From NCBI RefSeq assembly GCF_029846235.1, contig NZ_JARVWP010000026.1, positions 1-64,000 of the forward strand: 64,000 bases of DNA, written 5' to 3'. Shown in pieces: positions 52,339 through 60,874 of this stretch. Origin of the DNA: Bradyrhizobium sp. CER78. Lineage in GTDB: Bacteria > Pseudomonadota > Alphaproteobacteria > Rhizobiales > Xanthobacteraceae. Made by a program: the position numbers and the translations under genes. The notes under the pieces were generated by a model. That model was not told the DNA's origin and searched no databases. It was given only the letters and a program-made list of their open reading frames with translations. Within the stretch, counting starts at the first letter, position 1. The number at the start of each line of letters is the position of its first letter.

Positions 52339-53964
52339 TCAGTTCAGGCCAGCTGCGCGCGCCAGCGCTGCATCCAGCGCCGGCCGCGCGACATTCCGGA
52401 AACGCGCCGCGACGTAACCATCCGGCCGCAGCAGATAGGCGGCGCCGGGTTCGGCATCGTAGCGCTGGCCGGCAAGGCCCTGCGCGTCGACCAGCCCGCC
52501 CGCGCCGCCGACCCGGATGCTGCCGACGCCTTCGGGCACATCGACATCAGCGCCATTGCCAAACTCCAGCAGCGTGAAACGCGTTCCCTGCCTGATGAAA
52601 GCGTCGGTCAGATAGCCGGAACCGCCACCCGGCTCGGTCACCGGCGCATCCGGCATCGAGGTGCCCGGTCGCGGGCCGCCGCGCCAGTCGTCGCGATCGC
52701 CGCTCGACAGCGGCGTGTCGTAGACCGACGGCACCGAGAGCCGGCCGCCATTGACCATCCGCTTGCCGAACTCGGTATCCTCGGCGAGCGACAGCACCGC
52801 CCGACGCAGCCGCGCCTCCTGTTTCGTCACCGGCGCCATGAAATCGGTCGAGCGGGTGGACTCGCGGATGTTCTCGTCCGCCGCGGCGCTGCGCTCGATG
52901 TGATAACTCTCCAGCAAAGTCTCGGGCGACAGCCGGCGCAGCACGCGGTCGAGCTTCCACGCCAGATTCTCGGCGTCCTCCAGCCCCGAATTGGCGCCGC
53001 GCGCGCCGAACGGCGAGACCTGATGCGCGGAATCGCCGGCGAAGATCACCCGGCCGTGGATAAACCTCGCCATCCGGCGGCACTGGAATTTGTAGAGCGA
53101 GATCCACTCGAACTCGAACTTGTCGTGGCCCAGCATGCGCTCGATCCGCGGCCGCACATTCTCAGGCTGCTTCTCGGCGATTGGATCGGCATCCGGATTG
53201 AGCTGCAGGTCGATCCGCCAGATGTCGTCCGGCTGCCTGTGCAGCAGCGCCGAGCGTCCGGCATGGAACGGCGGATCGAACCAGAACCAGCGCTCGGTCG
53301 GGAACGCCGCCGTCATCTTGACGTCGGCGATCAGGAACTGATCCTCGAACACCTGGCCTGCGAACTCCGCACCGACCATCTGCCGCAGCGACGAACGCGC
53401 GCCGTCGCAGGCGACGACGAACGAGGCATGCACCTGGTAGGAGCCTTCGGGCGTTGCAATGGTCAGCGCGACGCCGTCATTGCGGCTCTCCAGCGCGATC
53501 ACCTTGTTGCGCCAGCGCAGATCGATCTCAGGCAACTGCTCGACCCGATCGACCAGATAGGCCTCGGCATAGAACTGCTGCAAATTGATGAAGGCGGGCC
53601 GCTTGTGGCCCTCCTCGGGAAGCAGGTTGAACTGGTAGAGCTGCGAGGCGCCGTGAAAAATCTTGCCGACGCTCCACACGACGCCCTTCTCGACCATGCG
53701 GTCACCGACGCCGAGGCGATCCCAGAACTCCAGCGAGCGCTTCGAGAAGCAGATCGCGCGCGAGCCCTCGCCGATCCGGTCGGCATCGTCGAGCAGCACC
53801 ACGCGCTGGCCGCGCTGCGCAAGATCGATCGCCAGCGACAGTCCCACAGGCCCGGCGCCGACCACGACGACCGGATGCTCCGCGACGTTAGCGCCCGACC
53901 GGTCCTGGTCGGGGTGGCGGCGATAGCCGAACTGGGTTTTGGCCTGTGCCGTATTGGCTGCCAT
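52339..53964 (-). CDS. FAD-dependent aromatic monooxygenase (MhpA/PheA type)
   Basis: A 541-residue class A flavoprotein hydroxylase. The Rossmann motif is VVVGAGPVGLSLAIDLA (about residues 32-48), the DG motif FVVACDGARSSLRQ, and the GD motif VIFAGDSAHQVSPFGARG. The C-terminal 130 residues form the thioredoxin-like domain of the phenol hydroxylase/MhpA group. It heads the operon that ends with hmgA and fahA, so it probably hydroxylates a phenolic acid toward homogentisate (for example a hydroxyphenylacetate); this substrate is inference. A MarR-type gene is divergent upstream. Confidence 0.88.
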   Translation of the reverse strand: MAANTAQAKTQFGYRRHPDQDRSGANVAEHPVVVVGAGPVGLSLAIDLAQRGQRVVLLDDADRIGEGSRAICFSKRSLEFWDRLGVGDRMVEKGVVWSVGKIFHGASQLYQFNLLPEEGHKRPAFINLQQFYAEAYLVDRVEQLPEIDLRWRNKVIALESRNDGVALTIATPEGSYQVHASFVVACDGARSSLRQMVGAEFAGQVFEDQFLIADVKMTAAFPTERWFWFDPPFHAGRSALLHRQPDDIWRIDLQLNPDADPIAEKQPENVRPRIERMLGHDKFEFEWISLYKFQCRRMARFIHGRVIFAGDSAHQVSPFGARGANSGLEDAENLAWKLDRVLRRLSPETLLESYHIERSAAADENIRESTRSTDFMAPVTKQEARLRRAVLSLAEDTEFGKRMVNGGRLSVPSVYDTPLSSGDRDDWRGGPRPGTSMPDAPVTEPGGGSGYLTDAFIRQGTRFTLLEFGNGADVDVPEGVGSIRVGGAGGLVDAQGLAGQRYDAEPGAAYLLRPDGYVAARFRNVARPALDAALARAAGLN

Positions 53965-54259
53965 TGCTTGACCCTACTTGCGTGACCCTGGATGTTCCCC
54001 TCGAGCCTTGTCCGTTCCGATTCAATCGGAACGGGGCTCTCGATTCTTGTTTGACGCGTTTTCTTCACGCGAACCGGTATCCACTTCGCTCGAAAACGCT
54101 CTAGTTCTGCCGGCCCTCGTCTGTAGCTCGGGCTGCGGCGTGTGTGACCGGCTTGCGACAGGACCTTGCGGGTCGGCCGCGACCTTGCTAAATTAGTCTC
54201 ACTTGCAACTATCTTAAACTCCCAGTCGGGCTCGACGTCAACTCAATTTGGAGGAATTT
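53965..54259. promoter_or_regulatory. Divergent control region, monooxygenase operon and marR
   Basis: This 295-base region holds a repeat element (54012-54100) and, near 54185-54225, an AT-rich stretch that should contain both promoters and the MarR operator. Only an imperfect palindrome (AGTCTCACTTGCAACT, 10 of 16 symmetric) is visible, which is not strong enough to call. Confidence 0.4.
54012..54100. repeat. Dispersed repeat E with CCGTTCCGATT hairpin
   Basis: It starts with a perfect hairpin (CCGTTCCGATT, one base, complement) and continues through TTTGACGCGTTTTCTTCACG to CGCTCGAAAACGCT. From memory this is a very common intergenic element in Bradyrhizobium; only one copy is in the window. 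Confidence 0.55.
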
Positions 54260-54820
54260 TTGGCCAGGACCTCTGCAAGCCAGCCTCCGATCCGGCCGCG
54301 CAGCGCCGTGGAAGCCGACGCGCGCGACGATGCCGCGCCGGCGAAGAAGCGCCTCGACCTGTTCCACTTCATGCCGTTCCGCCTGAACCGGCTGGCGGCC
54401 GAGGTCTCCTCGGCGCTGTCGAGCGAATATCAGGCACGCTACGGCCTCGACATTCCGGAGTGGCGGGTGCTCGCGACGCTAGGCTTCCGCAGCGATCCCT
54501 GCAGCGCGCAATACATCGCGCATTGCACCCGCACCCATAAATCCACCATCAGCCGCGCGGTGTCGGCGCTGATGGAGCGCGAGATCGTCGAGCGCGTCGA
54601 GAACGCCGACGACCGCCGCGAATTCCGCCTGCGGCTGACCAAGAAAGGCCAGGCGCTGTACGAAGAGCTGATCCCGCGCCTGTTGCGCAAGGAGCAGGAG
54701 ATCCTGTCCTGCCTCTCCGCGCAGGAACGCCGCGACCTCGGGCGCCTGCTCGGCAAGGTCGAAAGCAGCCTCGAGCTGGTGCAGACCAGCGAAGAGGCCG
54801 ACGCGAAGGACGCGTATTAG
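54260..54820 (+). CDS. MarR-family regulator of the aromatic operon
   Basis: A protein of about 186 residues with a winged helix of the MarR family: FMPFRLNRLAAEVSSALS, IPEWRVLATLGF, TRTHKSTISRAVSALMERE and the wing DDRREFRLRLT. It is divergent from the monooxygenase-hmgA-fahA operon, so it probably represses that operon until an aromatic acid binds. I prefer the TTG at 54260, which has TTGGAGGA as ribosome site; an in-frame TTG at 54248 is the alternative. The basic, Ala/Pro-rich N-terminal 35 residues are unusual. Confidence 0.86.
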   Translation: MARTSASQPPIRPRSAVEADARDDAAPAKKRLDLFHFMPFRLNRLAAEVSSALSSEYQARYGLDIPEWRVLATLGFRSDPCSAQYIAHCTRTHKSTISRAVSALMEREIVERVENADDRREFRLRLTKKGQALYEELIPRLLRKEQEILSCLSAQERRDLGRLLGKVESSLELVQTSEEADAKDAY

Positions 54821-54831
54821 GGTCACTCAAC

Positions 54832-54962
54832 CCGTCATCCCCGCGCAAAGGCTTCGCCTTTGTCGCTGGAGGAGCGCGTAGCGCGTCTCGAAGGATGCAC
54901 GGCCCGGCTGGTGGCCGTCGACCCTTCGAGACGCGCGCAAGAGCGCGCTCCTCAGGGTGACG
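54832..54962. repeat. Palindromic repeat D (CGTCATCCCCGCGC type)
   Basis: Inner arms CGCGTCTCGAAGG and CCTTCGAGACGCG are perfect, and outer arms GGAGGAGCGCG-type and CGCGCTCCTCAGGGTGACGG pair with mismatches. It follows the marR stop by 12 bases and is next to family A copy 3. Confidence 0.85.
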
Positions 54963-54992
54963 GTGATGGAATTTTGTGCGTAGTCCCTCCAC

Positions 54993-55070
54993 CGTCATTG
55001 CGAGCGAAGCGAAGCAATCCATGCATGCGGAACGATGGACTGCTTCGTCGCTGCGCTCCTCGCAGTGACG
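54993..55070. repeat. Palindromic repeat, family A, copy 3
   Basis: Shorter copy with CGTCATTGCGAG and degenerate right end CGCAGTGACG, inner arms GAAGCAATCCAT and ATGGACTGCTTC. It directly adjoins the stop of the dehydrogenase gene. Confidence 0.85.
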
Positions 55071-55076
55071 GAGCCG

Positions 55077-55973
55077 TCACGCCCCCTCGATATGCTTGGC
55101 GATCACCGGGAAGTAATAATCCTTCGACCCCTTGTCGATCGCCTCCTGCAGCACCGTACCAATCAGCTCCGCGCCGCGGATCTTGATGCCGGCGTCGGCG
55201 GCGAGTTCCAGCGCGTAGGACAGATCCTTCAGCGCATATTCGGTCGAGAACGCGCGCTCGGGAAACACGCCGGGCACGATCGCCTTCATGCCGTGGTTGC
55301 GCAGCGCGAAGCTGTCGGCGGAGCCCTTCGACAGGGTGTCCAGCAGCAGCTTCGGATCGACGCCATTGTGCTTGGCCACCGCGACGGCCTCGGCCAGCGC
55401 GTTCACGGTCTCGAACAGCACCATGTTGTTGAGGATCTTGGTCACCTGCCCGGCGCCGACATCGCCGCAATTGGTGACGTCGGTGGCAAAGCAGCGGATC
55501 AGCGGCTCGATCGCAGCATAGAGCGCGGGCACGGCCCCGACCATCACGCTGAGCGTGCCGTCCTGCGCCGCCTGCCGCGTGCGCGCGATCGGTGCATCAG
55601 CCCAGGCCGCGCCCTTGGCCTGCAACCGACCGGCGAAATCGCGGGTCTGGCTCACCGACGACGTGCCGAGATCGACCACGACCTGGCCGGCCCTCACGTT
55701 CTTCAAAATGCCGTCGCCCTCGAACACCGCGCGCACATGTTTGGCGCTCGGCAGGCAGAGGAACAGCACGTCGCTCTGCCTGATGACGTCGGCGACCGAG
55801 CCGGCAATCTCAGCACCGTCAGCGCGCAAGCGCTCTAGCGGTTCGGCCGAAAGGTCAAACACCACGACGCGCTTGCCGCTCTTCCTGACGAGGTTGCGGC
55901 AGATCGGCTCACCCATCACACCGAGGCCGATGAACCCAAGAGTCTTGGTGTCGGCAGTCTTGTAGTCAGTCAT
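55077..55973 (-). CDS. Beta-hydroxyacid dehydrogenase (3-hydroxyisobutyrate dehydrogenase family)
   Basis: A 298-residue NAD(P) oxidoreductase. The nucleotide motif is GFIGLGVMGEPICRNL (about residues 12-27), the substrate motif DLGTSSVSQTRDFA, then DAPIARTRQAAQDGTLSVMVG, and the catalytic lysine in GAGQVTKILNNM. The group includes 3-hydroxyisobutyrate, tartronate semialdehyde and related beta-hydroxyacid dehydrogenases; the usual P-V-SGG after DAP is replaced by IARTRQ, so the substrate is probably non-standard. It is 60 bases downstream of the lactonase-like gene in one operon. Confidence 0.87.
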   Translation of the reverse strand: MTDYKTADTKTLGFIGLGVMGEPICRNLVRKSGKRVVVFDLSAEPLERLRADGAEIAGSVADVIRQSDVLFLCLPSAKHVRAVFEGDGILKNVRAGQVVVDLGTSSVSQTRDFAGRLQAKGAAWADAPIARTRQAAQDGTLSVMVGAVPALYAAIEPLIRCFATDVTNCGDVGAGQVTKILNNMVLFETVNALAEAVAVAKHNGVDPKLLLDTLSKGSADSFALRNHGMKAIVPGVFPERAFSTEYALKDLSYALELAADAGIKIRGAELIGTVLQEAIDKGSKDYYFPVIAKHIEGA

Positions 55974-56033
55974 ATCGCTTCTTCTTTGACGTTTCTTGAA
56001 ATGTTGCAGGTGCGCCTCGTCCGATCGGCGAGG

Positions 56034-56840
56034 CTATTTCGCGAACGATCGCGATGGCGCGAGATGCAGCGCGAACGCATCGACCTTGTCGCTGGCGCGC
56101 GGATAGATCTCGCTGACGATCGGATCGTGACCGGGGATGAAGCGGTCGGGATGACCGGCGAGCCGCTCGACCGTCTCCCAGCCCTGCGCCATGTCGCCGA
56201 CATTGTAGACGATCGGGAACGGGCTCTTCTTGTGCAGGTTCGCGTAGTAATGCGCGGCGTCGGACGCCAGCACGACCGGGCCGCGCGCGGTCTCGACCCG
56301 CACCACTTGCAAACCATCGGAATGGCCGCCGACCCGATGCACGGTGACACCGGGCGCGATCTCGCCATCGCCGGAATGGAAGGTGACACGCTCGCCATAG
56401 ACGTGGCGCACCATCTGCGTGACATGTTCGATCGAGAACGGATGGCGCAGCATGCCGTTGCACATGCAGCGGCCGGTCGCGTAGCTCATCTCGCGTTCCT
56501 GCAGATGGAATTTGGCGTTCGGGAAGCGATCCAGATTGCCCGCGTGGTCATAATGCAGATGGGTGACGATGACATCGCGGATTGCGTCGGCGCTGACGCC
56601 GAAGCCGGCCAGCGCATCGACCGGGTTGAGCGTCAGCTTGCGGGCGCGCGCCTTGGCCTCCTCCGCATTGAAGCCGGTGTCGACCAGGATGTCGCGGCCG
56701 TGGCCACGGATCAGCCAGACAAAATAATCCAGATCCTGTGCCGTGGTGTCATGCGGATCGGGCACCAGGAAGTTGAGATGAGGCGTTCGCGGCGACATCG
56801 TCGCATAGCGCAGGGCGTAGATCTCGTAGGCGTTTCCCAT
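56034..56840 (-). CDS. MBL-fold AHL-lactonase-like hydrolase
   Basis: A 268-residue metallo-hydrolase with the complete dinuclear zinc motif H94-L-H96-Y-D98-H99 (VTHLHYDHAGN), RVGGHSDGLQVV, LASDAAHYY and FIPGHDP. It belongs to the group containing AttM/AiiB-type N-acyl homoserine lactonases, which open signal lactones, but other lactones are equally possible. No signal peptide is present. It is the first gene of a two-gene operon with a beta-hydroxyacid dehydrogenase, which suggests a catabolic lactone-to-hydroxyacid route rather than quorum quenching alone. Confidence 0.83.
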   Translation of the reverse strand: MGNAYEIYALRYATMSPRTPHLNFLVPDPHDTTAQDLDYFVWLIRGHGRDILVDTGFNAEEAKARARKLTLNPVDALAGFGVSADAIRDVIVTHLHYDHAGNLDRFPNAKFHLQEREMSYATGRCMCNGMLRHPFSIEHVTQMVRHVYGERVTFHSGDGEIAPGVTVHRVGGHSDGLQVVRVETARGPVVLASDAAHYYANLHKKSPFPIVYNVGDMAQGWETVERLAGHPDRFIPGHDPIVSEIYPRASDKVDAFALHLAPSRSFAK

Positions 56841-57225
56841 CGGTTTCGCTCTTGTTTGCGGTCTTGTTTGCAGGTCTTTTTAAAATGGCTCGCCGTCCCG
56901 GACACAAAGCCATCGCCTCGCGCAAAGGTCAAACCGCGCGGAGTGCGACGAGCGCATGACAGGGCGGCGAGAGCCTCTGTGAATGCAATCACATTATCGG
57001 CCCGCCGGAACCGGCACCATGCCAGGACGGCGATGGCCGCCATGACCGCATGCTGTTGCACTGCGGCCTCGCTGAGGTCACCGCGATAAACGATGCTGCC
57101 GCAAGCCGTTGACGGAGGTTTGGCGGTGGTTTGATAATAGGTATTCGCTAGAGTAAGGTTCCCGGGGCGCAGGCTGGAAGCGGCGCCATTTCATTGGAAT
57201 GCCGCGATCTGGATTTGCCGCGATT
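56841..57225. other. Divergent promoter region, no gene seen
   Basis: The 385-base gap lies between the leftward lactonase gene and the rightward pseudocaspase gene. I find no supported gene. An AT-richer stretch at 57125-57160 probably contains the promoter of the rightward gene. Confidence 0.45.
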
Positions 57226-58869
57226 ATGAAAATCCGCCTTGCCTTGCTCGCCACGCTGATTTTTTCAATCGCGTCGCCGACCCTGTCCTTCGCCGCCGGC
57301 GACCGTTTCGCGCTGGTCATCGGCAACGCCAAATATCCCGACGCCGACGCGCCACTGAAGGAGCCGGTCAACGACGCGCGTGACGTCGCCGACGAGCTCA
57401 AGCGCGACGGTTTCACCGTCGAGGTCGGCGAGAACCTGACCGGCGACGGCATGCGCCGCGCCTTCGACCGGCTCTATGGCAAGATCAAGCCGGGCTCGGT
57501 CGCGCTGATCTTCTTCTCCGGCTACGGCATCCAGTCGAACCGGCAAAGCTACATGATCCCGGTCGACGCCCAGATCTGGGCTGAGGCCGACGTTCGCCGC
57601 GACGGATTCAGCCTCGAAACCGTGCTCGGCGAGATCAACAGCCGCGGCGCCGGGGTGAAGATCGCCCTGATCGACGCCTCCAGGCGCAACCCGTTCGAGC
57701 GCCGCTTCCGCAGCTTCTCGGCAGGCCTTGCCCCTGTCATCGCGCCCAATGGCACACTTGTCATGTACTCGGCGGCGCTGTCGTCGGTCGTCTCGGACAA
57801 TGGCAGCGACCGCAGCCTGTTCGTGCGGGAACTGTTGAAGGAGATCCGCACCCCCGATTTGATGGCCGAGGAGACGCTGAACCGGACCCGCGTCGGCGTC
57901 ACTCGCGCCTCACGGCAGGAGCAAGTGCCGTGGATCTCGTCGTCACTGGCTGAAGATTTCTCGTTCATTCCAGGCGGCGCAGCCACTCCAGGCGGCGCAG
58001 CCACTCCAAGCGGCGCAGCCACTCCAAGCGGCGCAGCCACTCAAAGCGGCGCGCCGGGATCGCCAAATGCTGCGCCCGCGCCGACCGCATCGCCGTCAAC
58101 CGAAGTAGCGACGGCACCGCCGGTCGCGCCTCCGCCGGCCCCGCCCGCAGCAACACCGGCTCCGCTCGCGACAACGCCGACGCCGGCACCGGCGCCTCCT
58201 GCGGCGACGGCACCGACGCCGCCACCGGCACCGCCGAAGCCCTCGGTCGCGACAGCGCCGACCGCACCGCCGCCTGCGCCGAATGCGCCCGAGATCGTGC
58301 TGCCGCCGCCTGCGCCTCCGCCACCGGTGGTGATCCAGCCCACGCCGGCGCCGAGCAATTCGCCAGTGCTCGCCGACGATCCGACGATCAAGAGCCTGAG
58401 CGAGAAACTGGACAAGAACCCTGACGATGCGGCTGCGCTGTATCGCCGCGGCCAGGTCTATGCCAGCAAGGGTGCTTACGACCTCGCGGTGAAGGACTTC
58501 ACCAATTCGCTGCGGCTGAACCCGAAGGATGTCGAGGCCTACAACAACCGCTGCTGGGTCCGCACCGTGATCGGCGACCTGCAGGCGGCGCTGAAGGACT
58601 GCAACGAGGCGCTGCGGCTGCGACCGAATTTCGTCGATGCGCTCGACAGCCGCGGCCTGATGAACCTGAAGGGCGGGCAGAACAAGAACGCCATCGCCGA
58701 TTTCGATGCCGCACTGAAGATCAACCCGCGGCTGACCTCGTCGCTGTACGGGCGCGGCCTTGCCAAGAAGCGCAACGGCGCGATCGCGGAAGGCGATCTC
58801 GACATCGCCAACGCCAAGGCGATGGACCCGAACATCGTCAAGGAGTTCGCCGACTACGGCGTCCAGTAA
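57226..58869 (+). CDS. Secreted caspase-fold pseudoenzyme with Pro-rich linker and TPRs
   Basis: A 547-residue exported protein. The signal peptide (MKIRLALLATLIFSIASPTLSFAAG) is followed by a C14 caspase-like domain (about 25-245). The catalytic dyad is changed: His is Tyr100 (FFSGYGIQ instead of SGHG) and Cys is Ser152 (LIDASRRNPF instead of DACRNNP), so it should not be a cysteine protease. A Pro/Ala-rich linker (about 249-385) begins with four 18-base DNA repeats. Three to four TPRs (about 395-535) end the chain. YS-type homologs are known in alphaproteobacteria. A start at 57199 adds nine residues. Probable scaffold role (inference). Confidence 0.87.
   Translation: MKIRLALLATLIFSIASPTLSFAAGDRFALVIGNAKYPDADAPLKEPVNDARDVADELKRDGFTVEVGENLTGDGMRRAFDRLYGKIKPGSVALIFFSGYGIQSNRQSYMIPVDAQIWAEADVRRDGFSLETVLGEINSRGAGVKIALIDASRRNPFERRFRSFSAGLAPVIAPNGTLVMYSAALSSVVSDNGSDRSLFVRELLKEIRTPDLMAEETLNRTRVGVTRASRQEQVPWISSSLAEDFSFIPGGAATPGGAATPSGAATPSGAATQSGAPGSPNAAPAPTASPSTEVATAPPVAPPPAPPAATPAPLATTPTPAPAPPAATAPTPPPAPPKPSVATAPTAPPPAPNAPEIVLPPPAPPPPVVIQPTPAPSNSPVLADDPTIKSLSEKLDKNPDDAAALYRRGQVYASKGAYDLAVKDFTNSLRLNPKDVEAYNNRCWVRTVIGDLQAALKDCNEALRLRPNFVDALDSRGLMNLKGGQNKNAIADFDAALKINPRLTSSLYGRGLAKKRNGAIAEGDLDIANAKAMDPNIVKEFADYGVQ
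57970..58041 (+). repeat. 18-base tandem repeat in pseudocaspase linker
   Basis: Four units of CCAGGCGGCGCAGCCACT (two with A for G at position 4), in frame, coding PGGAAT or PSGAAT; a partial fifth unit follows. Unit number may vary between strains. Confidence 0.9.
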
Positions 58870-59002
58870 CGACAGCCTGCCGCGGCTCGAACCGCTGATG
58901 AAATCGCGCGACTAATCAGAGGGTGCGGGCCGGGCAGCGATGCCGGCCAATCGATCTGAAGCGTTGCATGGAACCGCGCCAGCCGGCGCAGGAGGGACCG
59001 AA

Positions 59003-59656
59003 ATGTTCAAGCCGTCGGCAAAGGCCGCGATCCTTTCAATCGTGACAGCCGGCGCCATGCTGTCGTTCGGCATGGCGGCCGCCCGCGCCGGTGACGATGT
59101 CACCGAGGACCAGATCATCAAGGCGCTGACGCCCGAGAAGAAGCCGCTGACCCGCGGCCTTTCGGTCGGCCCGCAGACCACCTCGCCCGGACTGAACGCC
59201 GAGCAGGCCAAGTTCGTGCAGAGCGTCCGCGGCCGCGCCACCCGCTCGCTGTCCTCGACTGAGCGCGAGGAAATCGCGACCATCGTGCAGGACAAGCCGA
59301 AGATCGATCTCGATATCAATTTCGACTACAACTCCGCCGACATCAGTGCGAAATCACTGCCCTCGGTGCAGGCGCTCGGCCGCGCCCTCACCAATCAGGA
59401 TCTGAAGGGCTCGACCTTCGTGGTCGCCGGCCACACCGACGCGGCCGGCGGCGAGGAATACAATCAGGGCCTTTCCGAGCGCCGCGCCGACGCCATCAAG
59501 CGCTATCTGGTCGACAAATACGGCATCAACGGCACCGATCTGGTCACCGTCGGCTATGGCAAGAGCAAGCTGAAGGACCCGAGCCACCCGATGGCTGACA
59601 TCAACCGGCGCGTCCAGGTCGTCAACGTCGAAAACAAGGACACGGCGTCCAAGTGA
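59003..59656 (+). CDS. OmpA-family outer-membrane/peptidoglycan-binding protein
   Basis: A 217-residue exported protein: signal peptide (ILSIVTAGAMLSFGMAAARA), an Arg/Thr-rich middle of about 80 residues, and a C-terminal OmpA domain (INFDYNSADISAKSLPSVQALG, in part FDYNSADI; VVAGHTDAAGGEEYNQGLSERRA; VGYGKSKLKDPSHPMADINRRVQ, in part NRRVQV) with the peptidoglycan-binding Asp and Arg. The start is fixed by GGAGGG before the ATG at 59003. It has no barrel, so it is probably periplasmic or lipidated-like anchoring. It follows the pseudocaspase gene on the same strand. Confidence 0.87.
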   Translation: MFKPSAKAAILSIVTAGAMLSFGMAAARAGDDVTEDQIIKALTPEKKPLTRGLSVGPQTTSPGLNAEQAKFVQSVRGRATRSLSSTEREEIATIVQDKPKIDLDINFDYNSADISAKSLPSVQALGRALTNQDLKGSTFVVAGHTDAAGGEEYNQGLSERRADAIKRYLVDKYGINGTDLVTVGYGKSKLKDPSHPMADINRRVQVVNVENKDTASK

Positions 59657-59943
59657 TCCGATCAAGTGATCTGGTCCAAATGATCTGGACGTGATCGGCG
59701 GTGGCGTAGCCGCTTTTTGAGGTTACAATGCGTCCCGCACCCCGGCGGGGCGCATTTGCTTGAGGGCAGAAGCCCAGAGCAGCCCACAGGTGACCCGCCA
59801 CACATGACGTCAGGGCTTGATCCGGAACAATGGACACCGGCCTTCCGCATGCCTAGGGAATACGATGGCGAGCGTGATGAGACTTCGACGAGCGCCCAAG
59901 ACAATCCCTGTCGATACGCGCCAAGTTCAGGATTGATCAGGCG
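59657..59943. other. Intergenic, promoter of the RND pair
   Basis: No gene-like frame with a ribosome site is visible in this 287-base gap. It starts with a run of near-repeats (TGATCTGG) just after the OmpA-family stop. Confidence 0.4.
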
Positions 59944-60861
59944 ATGAACTTTTCCCAATACCTCAAGCCTGCGCTCGGCACTGTGGTCTTCCTCGCGCTG
60001 GCTGTCGCCTATTACGCCTTCGAGCACCGCTCCCATCCAGAGGAGAAGGAGACGCCGGGCCAGGCGCTGGTCGTGGTGACGAAGTCGACCAATGCCTGCT
60101 TCTCCGACATGGTCCGCGTCACCGGCTTCATCGTGCCGCGCCGCGAGGCGCAGGTGAATGTCGACCAGGACGGCTCCAAGGTCACCGACGTCTTGGTTCG
60201 CGAGGGCGACACCGTGACCGAGAACCAGGAACTGGCGCGGCTGACCCCGCCGCCGCAGCAGGCCGCCCAGGCCAATGCCAAGCCGGTCGTGCTGCGCGCG
60301 CCGGCCGCCGGCCTCGTCACCGAGGTGCGCACCGCGCCCGGCGCCCCGGCTTCGCCGCAGGCACCCCCGATGTTCAAGATCTCGATCAACAACGAGATCG
60401 AGCTCGACGCCGAGGTGCCGGGCTTCCAGCTCCTCAAACTCAATCCCGGCGCCAATGTGCGGATCAGCCGCGATGACGCGCCCGACATCGTCGGCAAGGT
60501 CCGCCAGATCTCGCCGCAGATCGACCGCGCCACCCAGCTCGGTCACGTCCGTATCACCATCAACAACAATCCGACGCTGAAGGTCGGCATGTTCGCCCGC
60601 GCCAATATCGACGCCAAGCGCTCCTGCGGCGTCGCGGTGCCGCGCACCGCGATCGACCGCCTGACCTTGCAGGTCGTGAAGGGCAACACGATCGAGACCC
60701 GCAGGGTGCGCGTCGGGCTGACCTCCGACACCTCGACCGAAATCCTTGAAGGCCTCGACGTCGGCGAAATCGTCGTGGCCGATGCTGGCACCTCGCTGCA
60801 TGACGGCGACCAGATCAAGACCATGTTCGCCGACGAACTCGATCGCACGCGATCACGCTAA
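59944..60861 (+). CDS. RND efflux periplasmic adaptor (membrane fusion protein)
   Basis: A 305-residue HlyD/AcrA-type adaptor with one N-terminal membrane segment (LGTVVFLALAVAYYAFE). A barrel-sandwich lipoyl half-motif (VNVDQDGSKVTDVLVREGDTV, in part VLVREGDTV) is followed by a shortened hairpin, then the second lipoyl half (VLRAPAAGLVTEV) and beta-barrel domains (VGMFARANI). It is shorter than AcrA because the coiled-coil hairpin is nearly absent. It ends 13 bases before the RND gene and links that pump to an outer-membrane channel. Confidence 0.88.
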   Translation: MNFSQYLKPALGTVVFLALAVAYYAFEHRSHPEEKETPGQALVVVTKSTNACFSDMVRVTGFIVPRREAQVNVDQDGSKVTDVLVREGDTVTENQELARLTPPPQQAAQANAKPVVLRAPAAGLVTEVRTAPGAPASPQAPPMFKISINNEIELDAEVPGFQLLKLNPGANVRISRDDAPDIVGKVRQISPQIDRATQLGHVRITINNNPTLKVGMFARANIDAKRSCGVAVPRTAIDRLTLQVVKGNTIETRRVRVGLTSDTSTEILEGLDVGEIVVADAGTSLHDGDQIKTMFADELDRTRSR

Positions 60862-60874
60862 TTCGGGCACGCTA

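Noticed and set aside
51133..53985. A 950-codon plus-strand open frame opposite hmgA-operon genes
   Set aside because: It is the complement of three well-supported genes (MBL-fold, DUF2783, monooxygenase) and its product is His/Arg/Asp-rich without motifs, as expected for antisense frames in GC-rich DNA.
57970..58041. CRISPR-like array
   Set aside because: Units are directly adjacent without spacers, in frame inside a coding region; it is a minisatellite.
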